The notes beneath the pieces are model-generated. The model did not search any database. It worked only from the letters and a program-made list of their open reading frames with translations, and was not told the origin of the DNA. A DNA stretch of 8,251 nt from Bacillota bacterium. Its GTDB lineage: Bacteria; Bacillota; Clostridia; Christensenellales; Aristaeellaceae. This document shows, piece after piece, positions 1 through 7,332 of the stretch. The stretch's first letter is position 1; each line of letters starts with the position of its first letter. A program made the position numbers and the translations under genes. The DNA lies in the NCBI GenBank assembly GCA_023460055.1, contig JAEWRJ010000185.1, positions 1-8,251 of the forward strand, in the 5' to 3' direction.

Positions 1-1092
1 GGCGACCACAGGCACCTTCAGTTCAAGCGCGATGCCCTTGAGGCGGCGCGAGATCTCGCTGACCTCCAGCTGGCGGTTTTCTGTCTTTCCGTCCGCGCTC
101 ATCAACTGCATATAATCGATGATGATCAGGTCAAGACCCTTATCCATCATCAGGCGGCGGCAGCGGCTGCGCAGCTGGGCCGGCGTTACGCTGGATGTAT
201 CATCGATATACAGGGGCATCTTGGCCATTGGAGCCAGCGCCTTGGCCAGCTTGATCCACTCATCCGGGCGCAAGGTACCCGAGCGGGCGCGTTGCATGTC
301 AACACGGGCATCCCCGCACAGCACGCGCATGGCAATCTGCTCGCGGGGCATTTCCAGGCTGAATACGGCGACCGATTTGCCCTTGTGAGCGGCATTGGAA
401 GCGATATTGATGGCAAAGCTTGTCTTGCCCATGCTGGGGCGGGCGCCGACAAGAATCAGCTCACCCCCGTGCAGGCCGGTCAGCAGCTTGTCAAGTTTTC
501 TGAAACCTGTCGGCACGCCCATCAGCTCGCCGCGGTTCTTTTCAAGCGCTTCCATGTAGGCGTAGCTGCGCGCGACAACCGTGCTGATATGTTCCAGCTG
601 GTCGCCGCCGGTGCGTTTCATGACGATATCAAAGATGGCCTTCTCCGCGTGGCGGAGGATATGATCAAGCTCCATCTCCTGGCTGTAGCAATTGCCGCTG
701 ATGGCGCCGGCTGCGCTGATCAGCCTGCGCAAGGTGGACTTTTCCAGGACAATGTCGATGTAGTGGCGCACGTTGACGGTGGTCGGAACGGCCTGGATCA
801 GGTCGACCAGGTAACTGGTGCCTCCGATGCCGGCCAGCATGCCTGTTCTGCTCAGCTCATCATCCATCGTGACCAGGTCGACCGCTCTGGGCTGCTGGTA
901 GAGGCTTCGCATAGCCTTGAAGATGGCGGCGTGCTGAGGCTGATAAAAGTCATCCTCCGTCATCATTTCCATCGCCGTCATCAGGGCATTGTAATCCTTC
1001 ATCAGCGCGCCTAAAACAGAGCGTTCTGCTTCAACGCTCTGCGGCGGCGTTTTTAAGGGTTCACCCCCTGTATAAGCGGCATAGTTTTCCAT
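1..1092 (-). CDS. dnaB: Replicative DNA helicase DnaB, C-terminus cut off by window edge
   Basis: Hexameric 5'-3' helicase that unwinds DNA at the replication fork and recruits primase (family knowledge; called DnaC in B. subtilis). I translated the minus strand from the ATG at 1092 and it stays open for 364 codons to base 1. The N-terminal helical domain opens with PPQSVEAERSVLGALM (about residues 16-31). The RecA-like motor carries Walker A GARPSMGKT (residues 216-224, Lys223) and Walker B LIIIDYMQL with Asp326. Family members are about 440-460 residues, so roughly 80-95 residues, including the arginine-finger region, lie outside the window. No intein or frameshift is seen. GAGGAA lies a few bases before the start. 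It begins 18 bases after the rplI stop, so it is probably the third gene of the yybS-rplI-dnaB operon. Confidence 0.97.
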   Translation of the reverse strand, partial: MENYAAYTGGEPLKTPPQSVEAERSVLGALMKDYNALMTAMEMMTEDDFYQPQHAAIFKAMRSLYQQPRAVDLVTMDDELSRTGMLAGIGGTSYLVDLIQAVPTTVNVRHYIDIVLEKSTLRRLISAAGAISGNCYSQEMELDHILRHAEKAIFDIVMKRTGGDQLEHISTVVARSYAYMEALEKNRGELMGVPTGFRKLDKLLTGLHGGELILVGARPSMGKTSFAINIASNAAHKGKSVAVFSLEMPREQIAMRVLCGDARVDMQRARSGTLRPDEWIKLAKALAPMAKMPLYIDDTSSVTPAQLRSRCRRLMMDKGLDLIIIDYMQLMSADGKTENRQLEVSEISRRLKGIALELKVPVVA

Positions 1093-1110
1093 TGCTTCCT
1101 CGCGCGTGAA

Positions 1111-1560
1111 TTATTGGGCGGCTAAAACGCTTAGTTTCATCTGCGCCTTAACACCCGCGTATACCGTGATCTGCACTTCATAATCGCCCACGGTACGAAC
1201 GGCCTCCGCCACCTCGATTTTACGCTTGTCGATCTCAATGCCGTGCTGCTCCTTGAGCGCTTGGGCGATCTCCTGCCCGGTCACGCTGCCGTAGAGCCGG
1301 CCCTTGTCGCCGCACTTGGCGCGCAGGGTGATCACCTTGCCCTTGAGTGAATGGGCAAGCGCTTCGGCAGCGTTGCGCTCATCCAGCTCTTTCTGGCGCA
1401 GGGCCGAGCTGCGCCGCTCGATCTCCTTGACAGAACCCTCGCTCGCCTCCACTGCCCACTTGCGGGGCAGCAGGTAATTGCGCGCAAAGCCGTCGGATAC
1501 ATTCAGAACCTGATTTTTTTTGCCGGTTCCCGGCACATCCTGCAGTAAAATTACCTTCAT
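1111..1560 (-). CDS. rplI: 50S ribosomal protein L9 (bL9)
   Basis: Structural protein of the large ribosomal subunit; it binds 23S rRNA near the L1 stalk and helps maintain reading frame (family knowledge). The product is 149 residues, the usual length. It starts MKVILLQDVPGTGKK and carries the bL9 signature VSDGFARNYLLPRKWAVEA (about residues 21-39) in the N-terminal RNA-binding domain. A charged central helix (about 41-75) joins it to the C-terminal domain, which contains LYGSVT (about 89-94). The start is supported by GGGAGG eight bases upstream. That ribosome site lies inside the 3' end of yybS, and the ATGA overlap of the two genes suggests translational coupling. dnaB follows 18 bases downstream, the usual Firmicute arrangement. 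Confidence 0.98.
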   Translation of the reverse strand: MKVILLQDVPGTGKKNQVLNVSDGFARNYLLPRKWAVEASEGSVKEIERRSSALRQKELDERNAAEALAHSLKGKVITLRAKCGDKGRLYGSVTGQEIAQALKEQHGIEIDKRKIEVAEAVRTVGDYEVQITVYAGVKAQMKLSVLAAQ

Positions 1561-2696
1561 GATTCATTCCTCCCGGTATCAGAACCGTTTGATTCGTTTG
1601 GTTTCCTGAGTTTTCTCTGATCGCTGATCTGGTCGAACATGCCCAGTATCAGCGCTGCCTGGGGCAGGATCAAAGCCAGCATAAAGACGGTGATCCCGCG
1701 CATTGCGGACCGTACGCCGCGCTGGCGCTGCATATAGTTGACGAGACTGATCCCTTGAATGGCAAAGCAGGCGGAAAAGATATTGTAGAGCATCGCGCCC
1801 GCCAGAGAGAGCGTTTCCTGCCCGGAAAGCCTTGTCAGCAGCGATACACCGCCCATGATCCACAGCGGAAGCGCCAGGTGCTTGGTAATATGCCACTGAT
1901 GGAAAGGGGTCAGACCTGTCAGCTCGGGCGGGGCATAGGATGCTTCTCTGCTTCCTTCAGGCATGCGAAAGGATCTGCGCTGCGTATGACGCTTACCGTA
2001 GTAGTCGCTCATATACACGCCCCCCAGAGCCAGATAGGGGCCAAGACTGCTGATCAGGCTGGGCACCAAAGCGCGCAGCCACAGGTTTGCCCTGGTGTGT
2101 ATCTGCTTGAAGAACTCCGCCAGCGCCTCGGGGGAGAAGGTGGCTCCGCCCTGAGGAGCCTGAATCACAGCGCCTTCCGCCATCTCTTGGGGCAGCCCAA
2201 GCAGGCCGTAGCCGTAGGCTGCGCTGAGCAGGTCATCCCTTTCCGGCATTACGCTCAGCGCTTCAACCGCCATGCGCGACAAGGCCTCAAAGGGGGCTTC
2301 ACCCAGGATACGGAAGGACAGCGCGTAGAGCGCCAGGACGCACACCGCGTATGCCAGAGCGATGGCCAGCATGCTTTTTGCGGCAGGCAGGTTCTTGTAA
2401 AGGCACCAGCCATAAACGATCAGAGGGACCAGCAGGTAGGCACAGACAAACAGCGCCGGGCCCGCGCCAAGGCGCATGCCCGCTCCGAAGCCGAAAAGCA
2501 CCAAAGATGCCAGCGCTGAGACCGGGCCTGCCGCGCGCAGCACGATTTGCAGGAAAAAAGGGAAGAAAAACAAGCCGCCCACCATGACATAAAAGCCCGC
2601 GAAAGGATTGGAGCAAAGCGCTACGGTGATGATCGCTGTCAGGGCGAGGGCAAGAGAAAAACTCCCTGTGCTGTAGATGATCCGATCCTTTCGCAT
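1557..2696 (-). CDS. yybS: YybS-family multi-pass membrane protein (DUF2232)
   Basis: A 379-residue integral membrane protein of unknown molecular function, assigned to YybS/DUF2232 from its hydrophobic pattern and its position before rplI-dnaB. Hydrophobic segments lie at about residues 10-28, 33-53, 57-75, 80-100, 108-128, 208-229, 272-290, 297-320 and 334-355. A polar stretch (about 135-207) separates the first and second halves. The second half has FHQWHITKHLALPLW (265-279), resembling the aromatic, proline-containing stretch of the family. The tail (about 357-379) is hydrophilic and rich in Lys, Asn and Ser. It is longer than B. subtilis YybS (about 310 residues), mostly through the polar middle. 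The ATG at 2696 follows AGGAG with a 5-base gap. It is the first gene behind a strong promoter, and its stop overlaps the rplI start. In B. subtilis gdpP separates yybS and rplI, but not here. Confidence 0.85.
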   Translation of the reverse strand: MRKDRIIYSTGSFSLALALTAIITVALCSNPFAGFYVMVGGLFFFPFFLQIVLRAAGPVSALASLVLFGFGAGMRLGAGPALFVCAYLLVPLIVYGWCLYKNLPAAKSMLAIALAYAVCVLALYALSFRILGEAPFEALSRMAVEALSVMPERDDLLSAAYGYGLLGLPQEMAEGAVIQAPQGGATFSPEALAEFFKQIHTRANLWLRALVPSLISSLGPYLALGGVYMSDYYGKRHTQRRSFRMPEGSREASYAPPELTGLTPFHQWHITKHLALPLWIMGGVSLLTRLSGQETLSLAGAMLYNIFSACFAIQGISLVNYMQRQRGVRSAMRGITVFMLALILPQAALILGMFDQISDQRKLRKPNESNGSDTGRNES

Positions 2697-2726
2697 AGGG
2701 TCTCCTCTCGTTTAAATGCTTCATTC

Positions 2727-2755
2727 ATTGTAGGGGGCAGGCACTTCCTTGTCAA
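2727..2755 (-). promoter_or_regulatory. Sigma-A promoter for yybS-rplI-dnaB
   Basis: On the minus strand, TTGACA (2755-2750) is a perfect -35 box. A spacer of exactly 17 bases separates it from TACAAT (2732-2727), a 5/6 match to the -10 box. The predicted start of transcription is near 2720, giving a leader of about 24 bases before the yybS ATG at 2696. The -35 box begins only 7 bases after the parC stop, so this promoter occupies the whole gap between the two operons. No hairpin terminator is visible between them. Confidence 0.88.
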
Positions 2756-2762
2756 GAAAGGG

Positions 2763-5198
2763 CTATAGCACAATATCGGTGACCACGTTGTCAAGAAGCG
2801 CCAACACATAAGGCTTGCCTCGGTCTGTCAGGTCCTGGGGGGCGATTTCGGCAGCGGTCAGCGGGGTCAGTTCCCCTTGCTTTTGCAGCACGGAGAAGCT
2901 GCGAGGTTCATTCAGCCTGGCGAAGGCCGCCACGTAGCTGCCGTTGCTGCCGGATTTATTGAAGTAAAAGGCGTGGACACCCTTGCCGCCGCGCCCCTGC
3001 GTATCCGACATGCTGCCCATCAGGCGCTTGGCATAGCCGCGCTCGCTGAACAGGATCAGCTGGTCGCTGTTGTTGAGGTTTCCGGCCCAGCATACACAGT
3101 CGCCGGGCGCCAGTTTGATAGCCCGCACACCCTTGGACGTTCTGCCCATGGCGGGGACCTCATCGGTCTTGAAGCGTATCATCATGCCCTCCCTGGTCAG
3201 GCAGAACTGATCGGCACCGTCTTCGGCCGCGCATACGCTCACCAATTTGTCATTCTTAAGGTCAATGGCAGCGAACTTGGCGCGGCGCACATCGTATTCA
3301 GCCGCTGTTGTCCGCTTTACCTGGCCTTTCTCGGTATAGAAAAGGAAGTCGGGCATGGTCTGCAGTTCCCCGGGGGCTGTGTCAAACAGGCTGACGCACA
3401 CTTCCTTGTCTTCAAGGCCGTTCAGCAGGCCGCTCAGATACAGACCCCTGTCCTTGGGACGATTGCTCTCTTCAAGCTTCGACACCGGCAGTGTGTAGCA
3501 ATTGCCCAGGTTGGTGAAGAAAAGCAGCAGATGCTCCGTATCCGTACGAAAAATATACAGCGGCATCTCGTTTTCCGCCTCAGGCAGCTCCAGCTTGTCG
3601 TAGGCACGCGGACTCATCCTGCGCAGCTGGCCGCCGCGGGTAAAGAACACGACAGCTTCCTGCGCCTCAACCGTCTCGTCGATAGCCGCTGCCGCGACGG
3701 TCTGGGACTCCGAAAGGATCTCGGTGCGCCGTTCGTCGCCAAAGCGCTCGGCAATAGCGGTCATTTCCTTCTTGATCAGGCTCATCAGCTTTTTCTCGCT
3801 GCCAAGGATCGCTTCCAGCCCGCGGATGGAGGCCAGTACCTCCTCATGCTCCTTGCGGAGCGTCAGGATCTCAAGTCCGGTCAGGCGCTGCAGGCGCAGG
3901 TCGAGGATGGCCTGAGCCTGTATGTCGGTGAAGCCGAAGCGAGCCATCAGCCTGTCCTTGGCTTCTTTGCCGTTCTTGGAAGAGCGGATCAGCGCCAGGA
4001 TCTCATCCAGGCTGTCCACAGCCATGATCAGGCCGTCGAGGATATGGGCGCGGGCGCGGGCGCGCTCCAGATCATAATTGCTGCGGCGGGTGACCACATC
4101 TTTTTGATGGTTGATATAGTGACGGATAGCCTCCTTGATGCCCATCAGGGCAGGCTTTCCCTCCGCGATGGCCACCAGGTTGACGCCGAACGTGATCTGC
4201 ATGTCGGAATACTTATAGAGATAGCTGAGAACCTGCTCGGGATCTGCTTCCTTTTTCAGCTCGATCACGGCGCGCAGGCCTGTGCGGTCGGATTCATCGC
4301 GGATGTCATAGATGCCGCTGAAGGCAGCCTTCTTTTCTTCGGACACGCGCAGTATCTTTTCAAGCATCTGCGCCTTGTTGACCTGGTAGGGCACCTCGGT
4401 GATGCAGATCAGGTTCCTACCTGCCCGGCCCTGCTCAAAATGCACTTTTGCGCGCAGGGTTAGCTTGCCGCGGCCGGTCTCAAAGGCCGCGCGGATCTCC
4501 GGCGTATCAAGCAATATCCCGCCGGTGGGAAAGTCGGGAGCAGGCATGACGCGCATCAGTTCATCCGTTGTCGCGTCCGACTTGTCGATCAGCAGGCAGG
4601 TGGCCGCGACGGCTTCCTTCAGGTTGTGCGGGGGAATGTTGGTAGCCAGGCCGACCGCGATGCCGGAGGCGCCGTTGACAAGGAGATTCGGGTAGCGCGC
4701 GGGCAAAAGATCGGGTTCAGACATCGTATCGTCAAAATTGAGGCGGAAAGGCACAGTATCCTTCTGAATATCAGAAAGCATCTCCAGCGCCAGCGGAGCC
4801 ATACGGGCTTCGGTATAGCGCATCGCGGCCGCGCTGTCGCCGTCGATGGAGCCGAAGTTGCCATGGCCGTCCACCAAAGGACCACGCATCGAAAAATCCT
4901 GCGCCATGCGCACAGTCGCGTCGTACACGCTGCTGTCGCCGTGAGGATGGTACTTGCCCAGGCAGTCGCCGACGATGCGGGCACACTTGCGGTAAGGCTT
5001 GTCAGGCGTCATCCCCAGCTCATGCATGGTATAGAGAATACGGCGCTGAACGGGCTTCAGCCCGTCTTCCACGCGGGGAAGGGCGCGCTCAAGGATGACA
5101 TGCTCAGCGTAGGGCATCATGCTCTGGTGCAGCACATCCTCAAGCGGCGTCTGGATTATTTCCGAGGTATTCTGCTGCGGATCGGGCTTTTTAGGCAT
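2763..5198 (-). CDS. parC: Type IIA topoisomerase A subunit, probably topoisomerase IV ParC
   Basis: DNA-cleaving and rejoining subunit, working as an A2B2 tetramer with the upstream parE-like product. The 811 residues include the winged-helix core ALPRVEDGLKPVQRRIL (39-55), HPHGDSSVYD (84-93), and AAAMRYTEARM with catalytic Tyr128. Further family motifs are NLLVNGASGIAVGLATNIPP (171-190) and LRLQRLTGLE (434-443). A six-bladed C-terminal domain starts near 515. Ser89 and Asp93 match the quinolone-target positions Ser83 and Asp87 of E. coli GyrA and are the sensitive residues. The first blade has DKLELPEAE (534-542) where gyrases carry the GyrA box. A box-like QGRGGKG occurs at 734-740 in a late blade. 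VILERALP and the Gln of PVQRRIL look ParC-like, while VDGHGNFGSIDGDSAAA looks GyrA-like. I favour topoisomerase IV; gyrase is the alternative. The ATG lies inside the last codons of parE. Confidence 0.9.
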   Translation of the reverse strand: MPKKPDPQQNTSEIIQTPLEDVLHQSMMPYAEHVILERALPRVEDGLKPVQRRILYTMHELGMTPDKPYRKCARIVGDCLGKYHPHGDSSVYDATVRMAQDFSMRGPLVDGHGNFGSIDGDSAAAMRYTEARMAPLALEMLSDIQKDTVPFRLNFDDTMSEPDLLPARYPNLLVNGASGIAVGLATNIPPHNLKEAVAATCLLIDKSDATTDELMRVMPAPDFPTGGILLDTPEIRAAFETGRGKLTLRAKVHFEQGRAGRNLICITEVPYQVNKAQMLEKILRVSEEKKAAFSGIYDIRDESDRTGLRAVIELKKEADPEQVLSYLYKYSDMQITFGVNLVAIAEGKPALMGIKEAIRHYINHQKDVVTRRSNYDLERARARAHILDGLIMAVDSLDEILALIRSSKNGKEAKDRLMARFGFTDIQAQAILDLRLQRLTGLEILTLRKEHEEVLASIRGLEAILGSEKKLMSLIKKEMTAIAERFGDERRTEILSESQTVAAAAIDETVEAQEAVVFFTRGGQLRRMSPRAYDKLELPEAENEMPLYIFRTDTEHLLLFFTNLGNCYTLPVSKLEESNRPKDRGLYLSGLLNGLEDKEVCVSLFDTAPGELQTMPDFLFYTEKGQVKRTTAAEYDVRRAKFAAIDLKNDKLVSVCAAEDGADQFCLTREGMMIRFKTDEVPAMGRTSKGVRAIKLAPGDCVCWAGNLNNSDQLILFSERGYAKRLMGSMSDTQGRGGKGVHAFYFNKSGSNGSYVAAFARLNEPRSFSVLQKQGELTPLTAAEIAPQDLTDRGKPYVLALLDNVVTDIVL

Positions 5199-7188
5199 CG
5201 AGAGCCTCCTTCATCACGGCTTCAGCGGCTTTGGGTTTGCTCTGCTGGCTGAAGGTGTCAGGTTTGTTAAAATCGGCGTTAGCGCTGATATACTCGCGCC
5301 TGGGTTCCACCTTGTCGCCCATCAGCACGGTGATCAGCCTGTCCGCCTCAGCGCCGTCCTCCAGGGTCACCTGCATCAGCTTGCGCCTTTCAGGGTTCAT
5401 CGTCGTTTCCCATAATTGTTCCGGATTCATCTCGCCCAAGCCTTTGTAGCGCTGGATGGTGTAGTTTTTGAGTCCCTGGGTCAGCTTCTTCAACTCCTTG
5501 TCGTCATAGGCATACATGGAACTGCTGCCGGTCTTCACCTGGTAAAGCGGCGGCATGCCGATGTAGACGTGTCCGCCCGAGATCAGATCGCGCATGTAGC
5601 GGAAGAAAAAGGTCAGCAGGATCGCCCGGATATGCGCGCCGTCCTGGTCTGCGTCCGACAGGATAATGACCTTGTGGTACTTGAGCGTATCCAGCGTGAA
5701 GTCTTCGTCAATGTTGGTACCCAGCGCTGTGATGATGCTGCGGAACTCTTCATTGCCCAGCACCTGGTCGATGCGCTTTTTCTCAACGTTCAAGGGCTTG
5801 CCGCGCAGGGGAAGAATAGCCTGGAAGCGCCTGTCCCGCCCCTGCTTGGCGCTGCCGCCGGCGGAGTCGCCCTCAACGATCAGCAGCTCATTTTCCTCAG
5901 GCTTACGGCCCGTGCAGCTGGACAGCTTGCCTACCAGGGGCGCTGCTTCCAGCGCGTTCTTGGCACGGGCTACTTCGCGGGCCTTGCGGGAAGCCTCCCG
6001 CACACGGGCGGCCTTTACGGCTTTTTCAAGGATAGACTGGCCGATATCGGCGTTTTTCAGGTCTTCCAAATACTCCTGCAGCTTCTGGCTGACCATCGCC
6101 TCCACAGCCGGCCTGACCTCAGTGTTGCCAAGGCGGCCTTTTGTCTGCCCTTCAAACTGCGGGTTGCGCACCTTCACGGACAGCAACGCTGTCATGCCTT
6201 CGCGGAAATCCTCGCCCGCAAGACCTATGTCCTTCTCCTTGAGTACGCCGATCTTTCGGGCATAGTCATTAAGCGCCTTGGTCAGCGCCGCCCGAAAGCC
6301 CGTTTCATGCGTGCCGCCTTCGGGCGTAGGGATGTTGTTGACATAGGAATAGGTTGATTCCGTATACGCGTCGGTGTACTGAATGGCGAGGCTCAGCATG
6401 ATATCATCTTTCTGGGCCTCAAAGACGATGGGCTTTTCGTACAGCGATGTTTTATCCTTATTGAGATAGCTGACAAAGTCCGCGATGCCGCCTTGATAGC
6501 AGAACACATAGGATTCGTTTCCGGGAGCGGGCGCGCGTTCATCCGTAAAGCTGATGGATGCGCCTTTGTTCAAATAGGCCAGCTCACGCAGCCTGCGCCT
6601 GACAGTATCGGCGTTGAAACGCGTCTCCTCAAAAATGGTATCATCAGGCATAAAGCGGACCAGGGTGCCATGCTTTCGCGTGTTGCCCACCTTGCGCAAA
6701 GGCTCTGTGATCTGACCGGCCTTCCACTTTTTTTCTTTGCTGTCATAGATGGTTTCAAAACGGATCTGCCAATGCTCCCAATCGCGGAAGCTGTCCACTG
6801 TCATCCATTTGGACAGCGCGTTGACCACCGACGCGCCGACGCCGTGCAGGCCGCCCGAATATCCGTAATTCTCATGGTCAAACTTGCCGCCCGCGTGCAG
6901 CTTGGTATAGATGACTTCAACGCCTGAAATACCCAGCGTTGGGTGCATGTCGACCGGTACGCCGCGCCCGTTATCCCAGACGCTGCAGGAACCGTCTTTG
7001 TGCAGTGTCACTGCGACCTCGTTGGCATAGTCATTGGCCGCCTCGTCGATACCGTTATCCACGATTTCCCAGAGGAGGTGATGGAGGCCGCGGGAACCGG
7101 TGGAGCCGATGTACATGCCGGGGCGCATGCGCACAGCATCAAGACCATCCAGTATTTGAAGACTGCCGGAAGTGTATTCTTTGGGCAT
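5191..7188 (-). CDS. parE: Type IIA topoisomerase B subunit (ATPase), probably topoisomerase IV ParE
   Basis: ATP-driven subunit that clamps the transported DNA segment and supplies the Toprim metal site to the A subunit. The 665 residues contain the GHKL ATPase motif EIVDNGIDEA (41-50), with probable catalytic Glu49 and Mg-binding Asn45. DNGRGVPV (72-79) and the ATP-lid segment GYSGGLHGVGASVVNALS (109-126) follow. The transducer Lys of the QTK loop is Lys350. The Toprim domain has EGDSAGGSAKQGRDRR (439-454) and DADQDGAHIR (512-521). QRYKGLGEMNPEQLW (579-593) is near the C-terminus. The long insertion of proteobacterial GyrB is absent. The form SDADQDGAHIRAILLTFFFRYM is, as I recall, typical of a clostridial ParE group rather than classical GyrB; this is the less certain part of the call. 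The ATG at 7188 follows AAAGGA with a 4-base gap. An extended -10 promoter lies 65-75 bases upstream. Confidence 0.9.
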   Translation of the reverse strand: MPKEYTSGSLQILDGLDAVRMRPGMYIGSTGSRGLHHLLWEIVDNGIDEAANDYANEVAVTLHKDGSCSVWDNGRGVPVDMHPTLGISGVEVIYTKLHAGGKFDHENYGYSGGLHGVGASVVNALSKWMTVDSFRDWEHWQIRFETIYDSKEKKWKAGQITEPLRKVGNTRKHGTLVRFMPDDTIFEETRFNADTVRRRLRELAYLNKGASISFTDERAPAPGNESYVFCYQGGIADFVSYLNKDKTSLYEKPIVFEAQKDDIMLSLAIQYTDAYTESTYSYVNNIPTPEGGTHETGFRAALTKALNDYARKIGVLKEKDIGLAGEDFREGMTALLSVKVRNPQFEGQTKGRLGNTEVRPAVEAMVSQKLQEYLEDLKNADIGQSILEKAVKAARVREASRKAREVARAKNALEAAPLVGKLSSCTGRKPEENELLIVEGDSAGGSAKQGRDRRFQAILPLRGKPLNVEKKRIDQVLGNEEFRSIITALGTNIDEDFTLDTLKYHKVIILSDADQDGAHIRAILLTFFFRYMRDLISGGHVYIGMPPLYQVKTGSSSMYAYDDKELKKLTQGLKNYTIQRYKGLGEMNPEQLWETTMNPERRKLMQVTLEDGAEADRLITVLMGDKVEPRREYISANADFNKPDTFSQQSKPKAAEAVMKEALDA
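5205..5211 (-). promoter_or_regulatory. Ribosome binding site of parC inside parE
   Basis: AAGGAGG on the minus strand is a full Shine-Dalgarno match, six bases before the ATG at 5198. It lies within the last codons of parE and fixes the parC start despite the 8-base gene overlap. This arrangement suggests coupled, near-equal synthesis of the two subunits. Confidence 0.85.
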
Positions 7189-7233
7189 AGTGTCCTTTCA
7201 AAAGGGCGTCGGGCGCCGAAAACTTCGCGTATA

Positions 7234-7245
7234 CGGTATATACCG
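7234..7245. promoter_or_regulatory. Perfect 12-base palindrome, possible operator
   Basis: CGGTATATACCG is its own reverse complement. A second short palindrome, GTATAC (7229-7234), touches its left side. The site lies just downstream of the predicted parE transcription start (about 7249) and about 60 bases upstream of the predicted start of the barnase transcript. That is a suitable place for a repressor dimer acting on the topoisomerase operon. There is no regulator gene in the window to match it, so a chance palindrome remains possible. Confidence 0.4.
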
Positions 7246-7255
7246 CCAATTTGAA

Positions 7256-7264
7256 ATTATAGCA
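7256..7264 (-). promoter_or_regulatory. Extended -10 promoter of the parE-parC operon
   Basis: The minus strand reads TGCTATAAT, a perfect -10 box (7261-7256) preceded by the TG of an extended -10 promoter. At 17 bases spacing the -35 position (7284-7279) reads TGTCCC, a poor match, as is common for extended -10 promoters. The predicted start is near 7249, giving a leader of about 60 bases before the parE ATG. Confidence 0.7.
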
Positions 7265-7267
7265 TGT

Positions 7268-7297
7268 TTGCGCCCTTTGGGACAGTGGGCGTATAAT
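7268..7297 (+). promoter_or_regulatory. Promoter of the barnase-barstar pair
   Basis: A perfect TATAAT lies at 7292-7297, with TTGCGC (7268-7273, 3/6 match) as the best -35 candidate at 18 bases spacing. The predicted start is near 7304, about 25 bases before the barnase ATG. The -35 box lies between the -10 and -35 positions of the opposing parE promoter, so both could not be occupied at once. CGCCC (7271-7275) and GGGCG (7287-7291) form a short inverted repeat inside it. Confidence 0.6.
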
Positions 7298-7320
7298 GTG
7301 ACAGGATGCAGGGGGAGGGA

Positions 7321-7332
7321 ATGGAAGGATGA
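7321..7332 (+). other. Three-codon leader ORF overlapping the barnase start
   Basis: ATG GAA GGA TGA encodes Met-Glu-Gly, and its stop overlaps the barnase ATG (7329) in an ATGA. The purine tract GGGGGAGGG (7311-7319) serves the barnase start at normal spacing but lies very close to this earlier ATG. It may be chance, or it may lower or couple translation of the RNase. Confidence 0.25.

Noticed and set aside
292..1014. Plus-strand open frame of 240 codons antisense to dnaB
   Set aside because: DnaB is unmistakable on the other strand and the antisense product shows no protein-like motif.
1755..2519. Plus-strand open frame of 254 codons antisense to yybS
   Set aside because: It is very rich in Arg, Gln and His, lacks a domain, and opposes a well-formed membrane protein gene with promoter and ribosome site.
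2877..4463. Plus-strand open frame of 528 codons antisense to parC
   Set aside because: It lies wholly opposite parC, which has full family motifs. The translation has no recognisable domain and is rich in His, Gln and Ala, as expected of the reverse of a GC-rich gene.
5416..6357. Plus-strand open frame of 313 codons antisense to parE
   Set aside because: It is a mirror of the conserved ATPase and Toprim coding region, with no family resemblance and no convincing ribosome site.
2763..7188. Straight assignment of the topoisomerase pair as gyrA-gyrB
   Set aside because: The first-blade GyrA box is absent and several signatures look ParC/ParE-like. It is kept as an alternative until a tree or the rest of the genome is examined.
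7201..7278. Inverted pair AAAGGGCG (7201-7208) and CGCCCTTT (7271-7278) flanking the parE promoter
   Set aside because: Only eight bases, about 60 apart, in GC-rich sequence. It is noted but too weak to call a site.
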